This document shows positions 14,523 to 22,516 of a stretch of DNA of 64,000 nt, piece after piece. Origin of the DNA: Frankia sp. AgB32. GTDB taxonomy: Bacteria; Actinomycetota; Actinomycetes; Frankiales; Frankiaceae. Location of the stretch: assembly GCF_023243045.1 (NCBI RefSeq), contig NZ_JALKFX010000001.1:55405-119404 (forward strand), in the 5' to 3' direction. The notes below the pieces were generated by a model. It worked only from the letters and a program-made list of their open reading frames with translations. It had not been told where the DNA came from and did no database searches. How positions within the stretch are numbered: the first letter of the stretch is position 1; each line of letters starts with the position of its first letter. A program made the translations under genes and the position numbers.

Positions 14523-16085
14523 TCAGCTCACCGACGGCCGCAGCCGGGGAGTTCCGACCCGGCGGACGACCGTGCCGGCGAGCACGATGAGCGCCGCGAC
14601 CGCGTAGGCGGTGACCCGCAGCGTCCAGGCGTCGCCGGGCACCTCGGTGAACAGCGAGATGTACAGCGGGTAGGCGGCCGCGGCCACGGCCAGCCATTCC
14701 AGCCGGCCGGCGACGATGGCGAGGGTGGCCAGCAGGATGCCGTACCAGGGCTGGGCGGGCGTGGCCGTCAGGAACGCGGCGCCGACGAGCCACAGCGCGG
14801 CCCGTTCCGGCGGCACCCGGTGCGGATCGCAGCGCAGCACCGCGACCGTGACCGCGGCGAGCGCACCGACCGCGACGGCCTTCGCGGCGGTTCCGTGCAG
14901 GCCGACACCGGCGAGCAGGAGGAACCGGCTGCCCTGGTCGTAGCCCTCGACGTTGAGGTACTGCGGGAGGAAGCCGATCACGGCGGTGCCCACCGCGAGG
15001 ACATGCGGAAGGTAGGTCAGTCCGACGACCGCGCCGGCCGCGCACAGCAGGCTGACGGGTCGGTATCGCCGCCCCCGTCCGATCATCGCCGGGACGAGCA
15101 GCGCCGGGTAGAGCTTGACCGCGACGGCCGCGCCGAGCAGCGCCCCGGCCAGCCACACCCGCCTGCGGGTCGGCGCCGCCGGTCTCGCCGCTTCCGCCGC
15201 TTCCGCCGGTGCCGCCGCTTCCGCCGGTTCTGGCGTCCGCGCGGGTTTTGAGGTCTCCGCGCCGGCCGATCGCGGTCCACGCGGGTGGGGTGTCCTCAGC
15301 GCGGCGAGGGCGCCGAGGACGAGCAGCGCGCCGAGGACGTCGACGTGCGCGTCGGAGCCGGCGTCGATGCCGGCGAGCGGCGTCAGGACGTAGAAGGCGG
15401 CCAGGCGCGGGTCCCGGCCGCGTGACCGCAGCGCCGCCATGAGGCCGCCGACCAGGGCCAGTGAGCCAAGGGAGGCGTAAAGCTGCAGTTTGTGCTCGCG
15501 GGGCGGACCGGGCAGCAGGTGCACCGCGGTGAAGTATGCCTGGGCGACCGGCGGGTAGATGGTGTGCGCCCGCGGATAGTTCAGCCGGGTGCAGTGGGGG
15601 AGAGGGTCCTCGGCGGTGCAGCCGGCCGAGTTGGGGAACAGCCACTCGTCGCGCTGGCCGTCGAGTTCGGGGGCGAGCGGGCCGTAGCGGTAGGGGTCGA
15701 TACCGGCGGCCTGCACCCGGCCGTCCCAGGCGTAGCGATAGAGGTCGTCGGACAGCCGCGGGCCGCCGGTGAGGGCAACGGCGTGGATCGCGACGGTGGC
15801 GCCGAGGAGCAGCCCGACCGCCAGCCGGCGGGGCGCGGCGAACACCAGCAGGGCAGCGGTGATCATGCCGAGGGCCCACCAGAGCATGGTCAGCCAGAGC
15901 AGGGCGGGCCGGCTGACCAGGTAACCCGGCTGCTGCCGCACCGCCACCTCGGTGACGAGCACGCCCGCGAGTCCGACGGCGGCCGCGACCAGCGCGGCCG
16001 GGCGCCATCCGGGCGACCGGGCCGGCGCCCCGGCCGTCGGCGTGGCAGGCCCCCGGTTCTCGAGGGCGGTCAGTGCGGTCGGCAT
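14523..16085 (-). CDS. GT87/DUF2029-like polytopic glycosyltransferase
   Basis: The 520-residue membrane protein has about ten or more helices and resembles polyprenol-phosphate-mannose-dependent transferases (GT87/GT-C). The periplasmic loop after the second helix contains the acidic pair in GPRLSDDLYRYAWDGRVQAAGIDPY, typical for GT-C catalytic loops. It also contains LFPNSAGCTAEDPL with cysteines, then NYPRAHTIYPPVAQ. LTPLAGIDAGSDAHVDVLGALLV follows. The central Ala/Glu/Pro-rich insert (DNA repeats of GCCGCTTCC around 15189-15232) is low complexity. The start ATG 16085 was chosen because sequence before it is Arg-rich and unlike the family. The gene diverges from the molybdopterin oxidoreductase. 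Confidence 0.85.
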   Translation of the reverse strand: MPTALTALENRGPATPTAGAPARSPGWRPAALVAAAVGLAGVLVTEVAVRQQPGYLVSRPALLWLTMLWWALGMITAALLVFAAPRRLAVGLLLGATVAIHAVALTGGPRLSDDLYRYAWDGRVQAAGIDPYRYGPLAPELDGQRDEWLFPNSAGCTAEDPLPHCTRLNYPRAHTIYPPVAQAYFTAVHLLPGPPREHKLQLYASLGSLALVGGLMAALRSRGRDPRLAAFYVLTPLAGIDAGSDAHVDVLGALLVLGALAALRTPHPRGPRSAGAETSKPARTPEPAEAAAPAEAAEAARPAAPTRRRVWLAGALLGAAVAVKLYPALLVPAMIGRGRRYRPVSLLCAAGAVVGLTYLPHVLAVGTAVIGFLPQYLNVEGYDQGSRFLLLAGVGLHGTAAKAVAVGALAAVTVAVLRCDPHRVPPERAALWLVGAAFLTATPAQPWYGILLATLAIVAGRLEWLAVAAAAYPLYISLFTEVPGDAWTLRVTAYAVAALIVLAGTVVRRVGTPRLRPSVS

Positions 16086-16198
16086 GCTGCGAGACTGGCA
16101 CCGGTTTCGGCCGGTGCGGTGCTGACGGGCCGGAGCTTCTCCGTTCCGTAAGGCTTCGCGACCGCCTGCGCGGGCGGCGGCGGACCTACGGTGCGTGG

Positions 16199-17398
16199 GT
16201 GCGCCTGCTGACGAGACGACTGCCGCATCCGCCCGCGGTCCTGCGGCGGGGTCCGCTGCGCGAGGGCGCGTTCCCAAGCCGACTGCATGATCCGCGGGTG
16301 GCCGCGCTGCTCGGCATGTGGCTCGGGGTCACGTTCGGGGTGTGCTTCCTGACGGGGCTGGTGTCCCATTTCATGCAGCACCCGCCGTCATGGCTGGAGT
16401 GGCCGGCCCGGCCGACCTGGTTTTACCGGGCGACGCAGGGGCTGCATGTCGCCACCGGGCTCGCGAGCGTTCCGCTGCTGCTGGCGAAGCTGTGGACGGT
16501 CTATCCGCGGCTGTGGGAATGGCCGCCGGTGCGCACGGCCGCGCACGCGCTGGAGCGGCTGACGATCGTGCCGCTCATCGCGGGCTCGATCTTCCAGCTC
16601 GCCACCGGGATCGCGAACATCGCCCAGTGGTACCGCTTCCGGTTCTTCTTCACCGTCACGCACTACTGGGTCGCCTGGATCACCATCGGCGCGCTGCTGA
16701 TGCACATCGCGGCGAAGCTGGCGATCGTGCGGGCGAACGTCGGTTCCGGCCGGGCCGGCCGCGCGGAGCTGACCGACCGGCTCAGCGAACCGGAACCGGA
16801 GGGGGCCGGCCTGTCCCGGCGCGGATTCGGGATCGCCGTCGGCACCGCCGCCGGTGTGATCACGCTGACCAGCGCCGGCCAGTTCGCGCCCGGGCTGGCC
16901 TCGCTCGACCTGCTCGGGCCACGCCGACCGGACATCGGGCCGCAGGGACTGCCCGTCAACCGGACGGCCGTCGCGGCTCGGGTCCTCACGGTCGCCCGGG
17001 ATCCGGGCTACCGCCTGGAGGTCGTCGGCCCGCGCCGGTTCGTCCTCACCCTCGACGAGCTGCGGGCCTTCGAGCACCACACGTCGAAACTGCCGATCAC
17101 CTGCGTCGAGGGCTGGGCCGCCGACGCGACCTGGCGCGGTCCCCGGCTGCGGGACCTGCTCGACGCCGCCGGTGTCCCGAGCGGGGCCACCGTGCGGGTC
17201 GAGTCGCTGGAGGCACGCGGCGGCTACCGCACCAGCGAGGTGAACCCGTCGCACGCCCGGGACCCGCTGACGCTGCTCGCCACCGGCCTGAACGGCGCCG
17301 ACCTCGACCTCGACCATGGCTTCCCGGCCCGGCTCATCGCGCCGAACCGTCCCGGGGTGCTGCAGACCAAGTGGGTGCATCGGGTGGTGATGGTGTGA
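16199..17398 (+). CDS. Cytochrome b561-like / molybdopterin-binding oxidoreductase fusion
   Basis: The protein (399 residues from GTG 16199) begins with four membrane helices (about 40-185) carrying histidines in SHFMQHP, GLHVATG and ALLMHIAAK that could ligate heme b. A twin-arginine-like internal segment (SRRGFGIAVGTAAGVITLTS) follows. The C-terminal extracytoplasmic domain is of the sulfite-oxidase/YedY molybdopterin type, with VEVVGP-like strands and LPITCVEGWAADATWRG, where the Cys is the expected Mo ligand. It therefore probably passes electrons between the quinone pool and an outer substrate. Its stop overlaps the next gene as GTGA. The shared upstream region with the GT87 gene contains TTCCGTAAGG, similar to a motif found twice elsewhere in this block. 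Confidence 0.88.
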   Translation: MRLLTRRLPHPPAVLRRGPLREGAFPSRLHDPRVAALLGMWLGVTFGVCFLTGLVSHFMQHPPSWLEWPARPTWFYRATQGLHVATGLASVPLLLAKLWTVYPRLWEWPPVRTAAHALERLTIVPLIAGSIFQLATGIANIAQWYRFRFFFTVTHYWVAWITIGALLMHIAAKLAIVRANVGSGRAGRAELTDRLSEPEPEGAGLSRRGFGIAVGTAAGVITLTSAGQFAPGLASLDLLGPRRPDIGPQGLPVNRTAVAARVLTVARDPGYRLEVVGPRRFVLTLDELRAFEHHTSKLPITCVEGWAADATWRGPRLRDLLDAAGVPSGATVRVESLEARGGYRTSEVNPSHARDPLTLLATGLNGADLDLDHGFPARLIAPNRPGVLQTKWVHRVVMV

Positions 17399-17853
17399 GG
17401 ACGATCGGGTTCATCGCCGTTCGGGTCCTGCTCGGGGCCGCCGGCCTCGCCGCTCTCGGGTACGGCGTCGATGGGCTGCTGACCATGACCCGGGCGACGC
17501 ACCCGCCGCAGGCCGCACGCTGGCTGGTCGGCGGCTTCCTGGTGCACGACTTCGTCGCCGTGCCGGCCGTGGCCGTCGTCGGGCTGGTGCTCACCCGGTT
17601 CGTCCGGGCGCCGTACCGGGCGGTGGTGCAGGGGGCGCTGCTGGTCAGCGCGACGGTGGCGCTGTCCTCGCTGCCGCTGTGGCGGGGTTACGGCGGCGCG
17701 GCCGACAACCCGTCCGTCGACCCGCTGCCCTACGGCCGGAACCTGGCGATCGTGCTGGGCACCGTCTGGGCCGTCGCGGCGGTGCTCATCGCCGCCCGCG
17801 TGGTGCGGGCCCGCCGGGCGCGGGCGCTACCGGCCGTGCCCGACCGTCCCTGA
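17395..17853 (+). CDS. Small four-helix membrane protein coupled to the oxidoreductase
   Basis: The 152-residue protein starts at the GTG that overlaps the oxidoreductase stop (GTGA), so the two are translationally coupled. It has about four hydrophobic helices (IGFIAVRVLLGAAGLAALGYG, WLVGGFLVHDFVAVPAVAVVG, VVQGALLVSATVALSSLPLW, LAIVLGTVWAVAAVLIAARVV). No catalytic motif is visible. The context suggests a membrane partner or assembly factor of the Mo-oxidoreductase. A short GC hairpin (CCCCGC-A-GCGGGG, 17932-17944) after the gene might help termination. Confidence 0.8.
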   Translation: MRTIGFIAVRVLLGAAGLAALGYGVDGLLTMTRATHPPQAARWLVGGFLVHDFVAVPAVAVVGLVLTRFVRAPYRAVVQGALLVSATVALSSLPLWRGYGGAADNPSVDPLPYGRNLAIVLGTVWAVAAVLIAARVVRARRARALPAVPDRP

Positions 17854-18056
17854 TCGCCCCGTGCCCCGCAGAGCAGCCAGCCAGAAGCGCGCCCGGCCCG
17901 CTCAGGGGCAGCCGGACCCTTGACCGCTACTCCCCGCAGCGGGGCTGCGTGGCTGCGGAGCTTTGTGGTCGTTTGGTATGGATAAAACGGGCGTCGAACC
18001 ATACAGAACGACAACCGTGGTCCCTCTGAACCGCAGCGGCCCCTGGTTGACGTCGC

Positions 18057-18959
18057 TCACCGTGACCTTTGAGCCCACCGGCCGGCAGCGGGCGGCAGGG
18101 AGCCAGGCGCACCTGACCGGCCAACCAGGCCCCAGCACACACAGAGACGACTCGCCCACCAGCAAGATCGCCCGGACAGGACCTGGCGGCGGCGCCGGGC
18201 CAGGGCCAGCGCGGCGAACCGCCGGCCGTGGCCACCCCACAGCTCCGCGAGCTCAAGCCCGGCGGCGGTGGCGTGGTCGTGGATGTTCGCGGGGCCGACG
18301 AACGACCAGGGGAAGGGCCTCGACACCCGCCCGTCCGCGCCTTCCAGACGGACCAGTAGCGGGCCGGGCGGCGCCGGGTCGGGTTCCAGCTCGACGAGGA
18401 CCCGCCCGGCCGGGCCGAGCAGCGCGGCGGCGCGGGTCAGCAGCCGGGTGGGATCGCCGCCGATGCCGATGTTGCCGTCGGCGAGCACCAGCGTCGACCA
18501 GCGTCCCTGGCCCGGCAGCGGGTCGAACACGTCGCGGCACAGCGCGGTGGCGCCGGCCCGGCGCGCGAGGCGCACCGCGAACGGCGCCACGTCGATGCCG
18601 AGCGACGGCACCCCGCCGGCCGCGAGGGCAGCGGCCAGCCGGCCCGGGCCGCACCCGATGTCGAGCGTGGGCCCGGCGCAGCGGCGCAGCAGGGAGACAT
18701 CACCCGGGGCCAGGCCGCCGCGCCAGCAGTGCACCGGCAACCGGTCGCGCCGGCCATCCGGGTGGCGCACCCACAGTCGGCCGTCGACGGAGCGCAGCGC
18801 CGCCTCGTAGACCGCGGTCGGCGAGGGCTGCGTGGTCGGCGAGGGCTGCGTGGCCGGAAGGGGCTGCGTGGCTGATGGCGGCTGCGCGGCCGGTGAGGGC
18901 GCGACGCCCGGGATCGGGGGAGGCGCGGTCGTCCAGCCCGGGGCCGCGGTGGTCGTCAT
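18057..18959 (-). CDS. Class I SAM-dependent methyltransferase
   Basis: The 300-residue protein has a Thr/Pro/Gln-rich N-terminal repeat region (PATQPSPTTQPSPT) and then a Rossmann methyltransferase domain. Motif I is TLDIGCGPGRLAAALAAGG, motif II is LGIDVAPFAVRLARR, and the post-motif strand is STLVLADGNIGIGGD. The methyl acceptor is unknown. It is the third gene of a minus-strand operon, its ATG overlapping (ATGA) the stop of the transferase gene. After FAALALARRRR the tail is Cys/Trp-rich and unlike the domain, so the natural stop may have been lost and the frame extended into foreign DNA. Confidence 0.85.
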   Translation of the reverse strand: MTTTAAPGWTTAPPPIPGVAPSPAAQPPSATQPLPATQPSPTTQPSPTAVYEAALRSVDGRLWVRHPDGRRDRLPVHCWRGGLAPGDVSLLRRCAGPTLDIGCGPGRLAAALAAGGVPSLGIDVAPFAVRLARRAGATALCRDVFDPLPGQGRWSTLVLADGNIGIGGDPTRLLTRAAALLGPAGRVLVELEPDPAPPGPLLVRLEGADGRVSRPFPWSFVGPANIHDHATAAGLELAELWGGHGRRFAALALARRRRQVLSGRSCWWASRLCVCWGLVGRSGAPGSLPPAAGRWAQRSR

Positions 18960-19690
18960 CGCGCTGCCCGTGGACTGGCTGCGACCGGCGCCGATCCTTC
19001 GGCCCGGATGGCCCGCACGGCGGCGGCGAACCGTCCGCGGGGGGCGAGCCGCGCCACGGCGTCGGCGTCGGCGGGGGTGTCGACGTCGCGCAGCCTCGGC
19101 AGGATCGAGACGCGCAGGCCGGCCTGGGCCAGGCGGTCTCGCTGCCGGGCTCCGGTGTCCGGCCGCGACGTGGGGATGCCGCGCAGCAGGCGGCCGTCGG
19201 GGCGGCGCAGGCCAAGGGCCCACCATCCGCCGTCGGCGGCGGGCCCGAACACGGCGTCGGTGTCGGTGTCGGTGTCGACGTCGGTGAGCGCGTGGCAGGC
19301 GTTCGCGAGCAGGGCCGTGGTGACCTGCGGGGTGTCCATGCCGATGAGCAGCGCGGGACCCGTGACGGCGTCGAAGGCGGCGCCGAGCCGCGTCTCGAAC
19401 GGGCCCGCGACCTGCGGGATCACCTCGATCGGGACACGCAGCCACGGGCCGACGGCGCCGTCGAGGACGAGGACGGCGCGGACCGGGCCGAGGTCGGGCT
19501 GCCGGGCCGACCGGGTCAGTCGGGTGACGGCTGCGAGGGTGTCCGCGATGGCCGCCTCGGCGACGGCCGCGGCCTGCGCGGGCGTGAAGGGGGGCGTGAG
19601 CCGGGTCTTCACCCGGCCGGGGACGGGCTCCTTCGCCATCACCAGCAGCGTCACTGCGGGCGCCGGCTCCGGGGGCTGGGGGCCGGTCAC
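18956..19690 (-). CDS. TIGR04282/DUF2064-family glycosyl (nucleotidyl) transferase
   Basis: The 244-residue protein starts with TLLVMAKEPVPGRVKTRLTPPFT, the hallmark of the DUF2064/TIGR04282 family (rSAM/selenodomain-associated transferase 1), a nucleotide-sugar-type transferase fold. PALLIGMDTPQVTTALL and AVFGPAADGGWWALGLRRPD are the further conserved blocks, the latter with the DGG(W/Y)W motif. A hexameric DNA repeat GTCGGT (about 19256-19282) encodes a DTDTDTD run. It overlaps the GT2 gene before it and the methyltransferase after it by four bases each, so all three form one translation-coupled operon. Confidence 0.9.
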   Translation of the reverse strand: MTGPQPPEPAPAVTLLVMAKEPVPGRVKTRLTPPFTPAQAAAVAEAAIADTLAAVTRLTRSARQPDLGPVRAVLVLDGAVGPWLRVPIEVIPQVAGPFETRLGAAFDAVTGPALLIGMDTPQVTTALLANACHALTDVDTDTDTDAVFGPAADGGWWALGLRRPDGRLLRGIPTSRPDTGARQRDRLAQAGLRVSILPRLRDVDTPADADAVARLAPRGRFAAAVRAIRAEGSAPVAASPRAAR

Positions 19691-20337
19691 CGCAGGCTCG
19701 CGAGGGCGGCCGTCATGTCCCGCACGGTGCGGGCCGTGCCGAGCGGGGTTCCGGTGACCTTCGACCGGCCGGTCCGCTGGTGGTAGTCGACGTCGATCTC
19801 GGCGATGCGCCAGCCCGCCTGCGCGGCGCGCAGCAGCAGTTCCAGCGGGTAGCCGAAGCGGCGGTCGGTGATCGGCAGGCGTAGCAGCTCCGCGCGTCGC
19901 GCGGCCCGCATCGGCCCGATGTCGTGGACCGGCACGCCGCGGCGGCGCAGCCGCTGGGCGACGACGGCGTTGCCGAGGCGGGCATGCGGCGGCCAGGCCC
20001 GCGCGGACGTCGGCCGGCGGCGGCCCAGCGCGAGGTGGGCACCGTTGGCCAGCGCGGCGACGAGCGCGGGAAGCTGCGCGGGGTCCAGCGAGGCGTCGGC
20101 GTCGCAGACGCAGACGATGTCGGCGTCGGCCGCGAGCAGTCCGGCCTGCACGGCCGCGCCGTAACCGCGCTGCGGGACGTCGACGACGACGGCGCCGCGC
20201 TCGCGGGCGATCTCGGCCGAGCCGTCGCGCGAACCGTTGTCGGCGACGACGGCGCGATAGCCGGGTGGCATCCGGTCGAGGACCCAGGGCAGCGCCTCGG
20301 CCTCGTCCAGGCAGGGGAGCACGACGTCCACCGACAT
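19687..20337 (-). CDS. GT2-family glycosyltransferase
   Basis: The 216-residue protein is a compact GT-A glycosyltransferase. SVDVVLPCLDEAEALPWVL is the nucleotide-binding start, VVADNGSRDGSAEIARE the second strand, and DIVCVCDADASLDP contains the D-x-D metal/sugar-nucleotide motif. IGPMRAARRAELLRL and RFGYPLELLLRAAQAGW follow as acceptor-side elements. There is no membrane helix. The start ATG 20337 is preceded by AGGA; ATG 20361 is possible. It is the first gene of the operon with the DUF2064 transferase and the methyltransferase. It diverges from the two-component system across a 186-bp region containing a palindrome. Confidence 0.9.
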   Translation of the reverse strand: MSVDVVLPCLDEAEALPWVLDRMPPGYRAVVADNGSRDGSAEIARERGAVVVDVPQRGYGAAVQAGLLAADADIVCVCDADASLDPAQLPALVAALANGAHLALGRRRPTSARAWPPHARLGNAVVAQRLRRRGVPVHDIGPMRAARRAELLRLPITDRRFGYPLELLLRAAQAGWRIAEIDVDYHQRTGRSKVTGTPLGTARTVRDMTAALASLR

Positions 20338-20436
20338 CGCATCCTGACGTTGCGTAACCATGATCGCGACTCTAGTGACGATCCGCAACATCGACCCTTA
20401 CCAAACGAGGAAATCGGGCCAGCAGGCGATCATCAT

Positions 20437-20453
20437 CCGGGCGGACCGCCCGG
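20437..20453. promoter_or_regulatory. 17-bp palindrome CCGGGCGGACCGCCCGG in a divergent promoter region
   Basis: The arms of 8 bp are perfectly complementary around a single central A. It lies between the divergent GT2 operon and the response-regulator gene, so it may be an operator for one of them. It is not followed by a T-run in either direction, which speaks against a terminator. Confidence 0.35.
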
Positions 20454-20457
20454 TCTG

Positions 20458-20468
20458 CTTACGAATCG
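20458..20468 (-). promoter_or_regulatory. CGATTCGTAAG motif, copy 1 (upstream of the two-component system)
   Basis: The 11-mer CGATTCGTAAG (minus strand) recurs exactly at 22471-22481 upstream of the epimerase gene. A related TTCCGTAAGG lies upstream of the Mo-oxidoreductase. A shared site next to three promoters of one gene block could be the binding site of the response regulator encoded here. This is inferred from repetition only. Confidence 0.35.
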
Positions 20469-20523
20469 GTGACGGACCGCCCGTCGCGGGCCGCAGCGTC
20501 CACAGGCGACCTATGGTGGCCAG

Positions 20524-21207
20524 ATGCCCCGCGTCCTCGTGGTCGACGACGACCCCACCGTCGCCGAGGTCGTCGACCGGTACCTGCGCAACGCCGGCTT
20601 CGACGTCGACCGGGCCGCGGACGGCCCCGCCGCGCTGCGCGCGGCCGAGGCCGACGCCCCCGACCTCGTCGTCCTGGACCTCATGCTCCCCGGGCTCGAC
20701 GGCATCGAGGTCTGCCGCCGCCTGCGGGAACGGACCCCCGTCCCGGTGATCATGCTGTCGGCCCGCGGGGAGGAGACCGACCGCATCGCCGGGCTCGAAT
20801 GCGGCGCGGACGACTACGTCACCAAGCCGTTCTCACCCCGGGAGCTGACCCTGCGGGTGCAGTCGGTGCTGCGCCGCGCCGGCGAGCAGTCGTCGGCCGG
20901 CTCCGGGGTCCTGCACGCCGGCCCGCTCGTCGTCGACGCGGACGCCCGCACCGCCACCCGCGACGGCGCCGGGCTGGCCCTCACCGTCCGCGAGTTCGAC
21001 CTGCTCGTCCACCTGCTGCGCCATCCCGGCCAGGCGCTGACCCGGGCCGCGCTGCTCGAACAGGTCTGGGGCTGGACGTACGGCGACCAGTCGACCGTCA
21101 CCGTGCACATCCGCCGCCTCCGGGAGAAGATCGAGGACGACCCGACGGCCCCGCGGCTGCTCGTCACCGTGTGGGGCGTCGGCTACCGCTACGACCCGCC
21201 GGCATGA
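20524..21207 (+). CDS. OmpR/PhoB-family response regulator
   Basis: The 227-residue protein has a receiver domain (1-120) with acidic pocket DDD at 8-10, phospho-acceptor Asp52 in VVLDLMLPG, the conserved Ser in IMLSARG and Lys101 in VTKPF. The C-terminal winged helix (about 130-225) contains LTVREFDLLVHLLRHPGQAL, TVTVHIRRLREKIEDDP and VWGVGYRYDPP. It is the DNA-binding output of the adjacent histidine kinase, whose ATG overlaps this stop (ATGA). The neighbouring CGATTCGTAAG copies are candidate targets. Confidence 0.95.
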   Translation: MPRVLVVDDDPTVAEVVDRYLRNAGFDVDRAADGPAALRAAEADAPDLVVLDLMLPGLDGIEVCRRLRERTPVPVIMLSARGEETDRIAGLECGADDYVTKPFSPRELTLRVQSVLRRAGEQSSAGSGVLHAGPLVVDADARTATRDGAGLALTVREFDLLVHLLRHPGQALTRAALLEQVWGWTYGDQSTVTVHIRRLREKIEDDPTAPRLLVTVWGVGYRYDPPA

Positions 21208-22391
21208 GCGACACCCTGCAGGTCATCGCCATCGCGCTGGCCTGCTCCGCGGCCGCCGCGCTGACCGGCGTCCCGCTGCTGCGCCTGCTGCGCGCCCGGC
21301 CACTGTGGACGACGGCGGGCGTGCTGTGCGTCGTCCCGATCCTCGCGGTCGCGGCCGGCGTCGTCGGGACCGCCCACGCCATGTTCCTCTCGCAGCACGA
21401 CCTGCGGGTCGTGCTGATCGTCGTCGTCGTCTCCGCGGTGGTGGCGACGGTTGCCGCGATGCGGCTCGGCCGGCCGGTCGTCACCGCCACCGGCGCGTTG
21501 ACCCGCGCCGCGGACACCCTCGGGGCGCCGTTCTACCGCGCCGCCGGGCGGCTTCCGACCGCCGAGCTGACCGCCCTCGCGGACACGCTCGACGCGACCC
21601 ACGTGCGCCTGGTCGAGTCGCGCGACCGCGAACGCGCGCTGGAGGCGAGCCGGCGCGAACTGGTCGCCTGGATCAGCCACGACCTGCGCACCCCGCTCGC
21701 CGGCATCCGGGCGACCGCCGAGGCGCTCACCGACGGCCTGGTCGCGGATCCGGTGACCATGCAGCGTTACCACCGGCAGATGCTCGCCGACGCCGAACGG
21801 CTGACCGGCATGGTCGACGACCTGTTCGAGCTCGCCCGCCTCCAGTCCGGCGCGCTCGAACTGGCGCTGGAGCGGGTCAGCCTCGCCGACGTCGTGTCCG
21901 ACGCCGTCGCCACCGTCAGCCCGATCGCCCGGGCCCGCAGGGTCGTCGTCACCGGCAGCGCCGACGCGGCCGTCCAGGTCGAGGCGGACGCCACCCAGGT
22001 CGGCCGGGCGTTGACGAACCTGCTGGTCAACGCGATCCGCCACACCCCCGACGACGGCACGGTCGACGTCCAGGTCGGGTGGGCGGACGCCGCCGGCGCA
22101 CCCGGCGGCGGTGGGACGGCCCGGCCGCGGGACAGCCACGCGATCGTCGCGGTCGCCGACCGCTGCGGCGGCATTCCCGCCGAGGACCTGCCCCGGCTGT
22201 TCGACCTCGGTTTCCGCGGCGGGTCCGCGCGCACCCCCGGCCAGGACGGTGACCATCCCCATCAGCCGCGGGTGCGTTCCGGCATCGGGCTGGCCATCGT
22301 CCGCGGCATCGTGGAGGCCCACGGCGGTGAGGTCACCGTGCACAACCAGGACGGCGGCTGCCGCTTCGTCGTCGCGCTCCCCGCCGCCTGA
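21204..22391 (+). CDS. Sensor histidine kinase partner
   Basis: The 395-residue protein has three hydrophobic segments near the N-terminus (about 5-28, 34-58, 68-87) with hardly any extracytoplasmic domain, so it probably senses a membrane signal. A HAMP-like linker and the dimerisation/phosphoacceptor helix AWISHDLRTPLAGIRA with His159 follow. The ATPase domain shows the N box ALTNLLVNAIRHTPDD, a D-x-G-like box written VADRCGGIP (the usual DxGxG is DRCGG) and the G2 box RSGIGLAIVRGIVEAHGG. It is translationally coupled to the response regulator. Confidence 0.93.
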   Translation: MSDTLQVIAIALACSAAAALTGVPLLRLLRARPLWTTAGVLCVVPILAVAAGVVGTAHAMFLSQHDLRVVLIVVVVSAVVATVAAMRLGRPVVTATGALTRAADTLGAPFYRAAGRLPTAELTALADTLDATHVRLVESRDRERALEASRRELVAWISHDLRTPLAGIRATAEALTDGLVADPVTMQRYHRQMLADAERLTGMVDDLFELARLQSGALELALERVSLADVVSDAVATVSPIARARRVVVTGSADAAVQVEADATQVGRALTNLLVNAIRHTPDDGTVDVQVGWADAAGAPGGGGTARPRDSHAIVAVADRCGGIPAEDLPRLFDLGFRGGSARTPGQDGDHPHQPRVRSGIGLAIVRGIVEAHGGEVTVHNQDGGCRFVVALPAA

Positions 22392-22470
22392 CGCCGCCGC
22401 CTGGCCCGCAGCCCGACCCCGCCGCCCGACCCTGCCGCCCGACCCTGCCGGCGGGGCGTGCCGGCTTCCG

Positions 22471-22481
22471 CGATTCGTAAG
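22471..22481 (+). promoter_or_regulatory. CGATTCGTAAG motif, copy 2 (upstream of the epimerase)
   Basis: This is the exact second copy of the 11-mer found at 20458-20468, placed 36 bases before the epimerase ATG, in a position suited to transcription control. Confidence 0.35.
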
Positions 22482-22516
22482 ATCCATCCGGCCGCGGTGC
22501 CACTAGCGTCGCGGAC

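Noticed and set aside
14280..16151. Long open frames antisense to the GT87 gene
   Set aside because: They are mirror frames of the membrane protein on the minus strand, Arg/Gly-rich and without domains.
17880..18180. Possible insertion sequence remnant
   Set aside because: Composition differs from the neighbours, but I found neither inverted terminal repeats nor a transposase-like frame.
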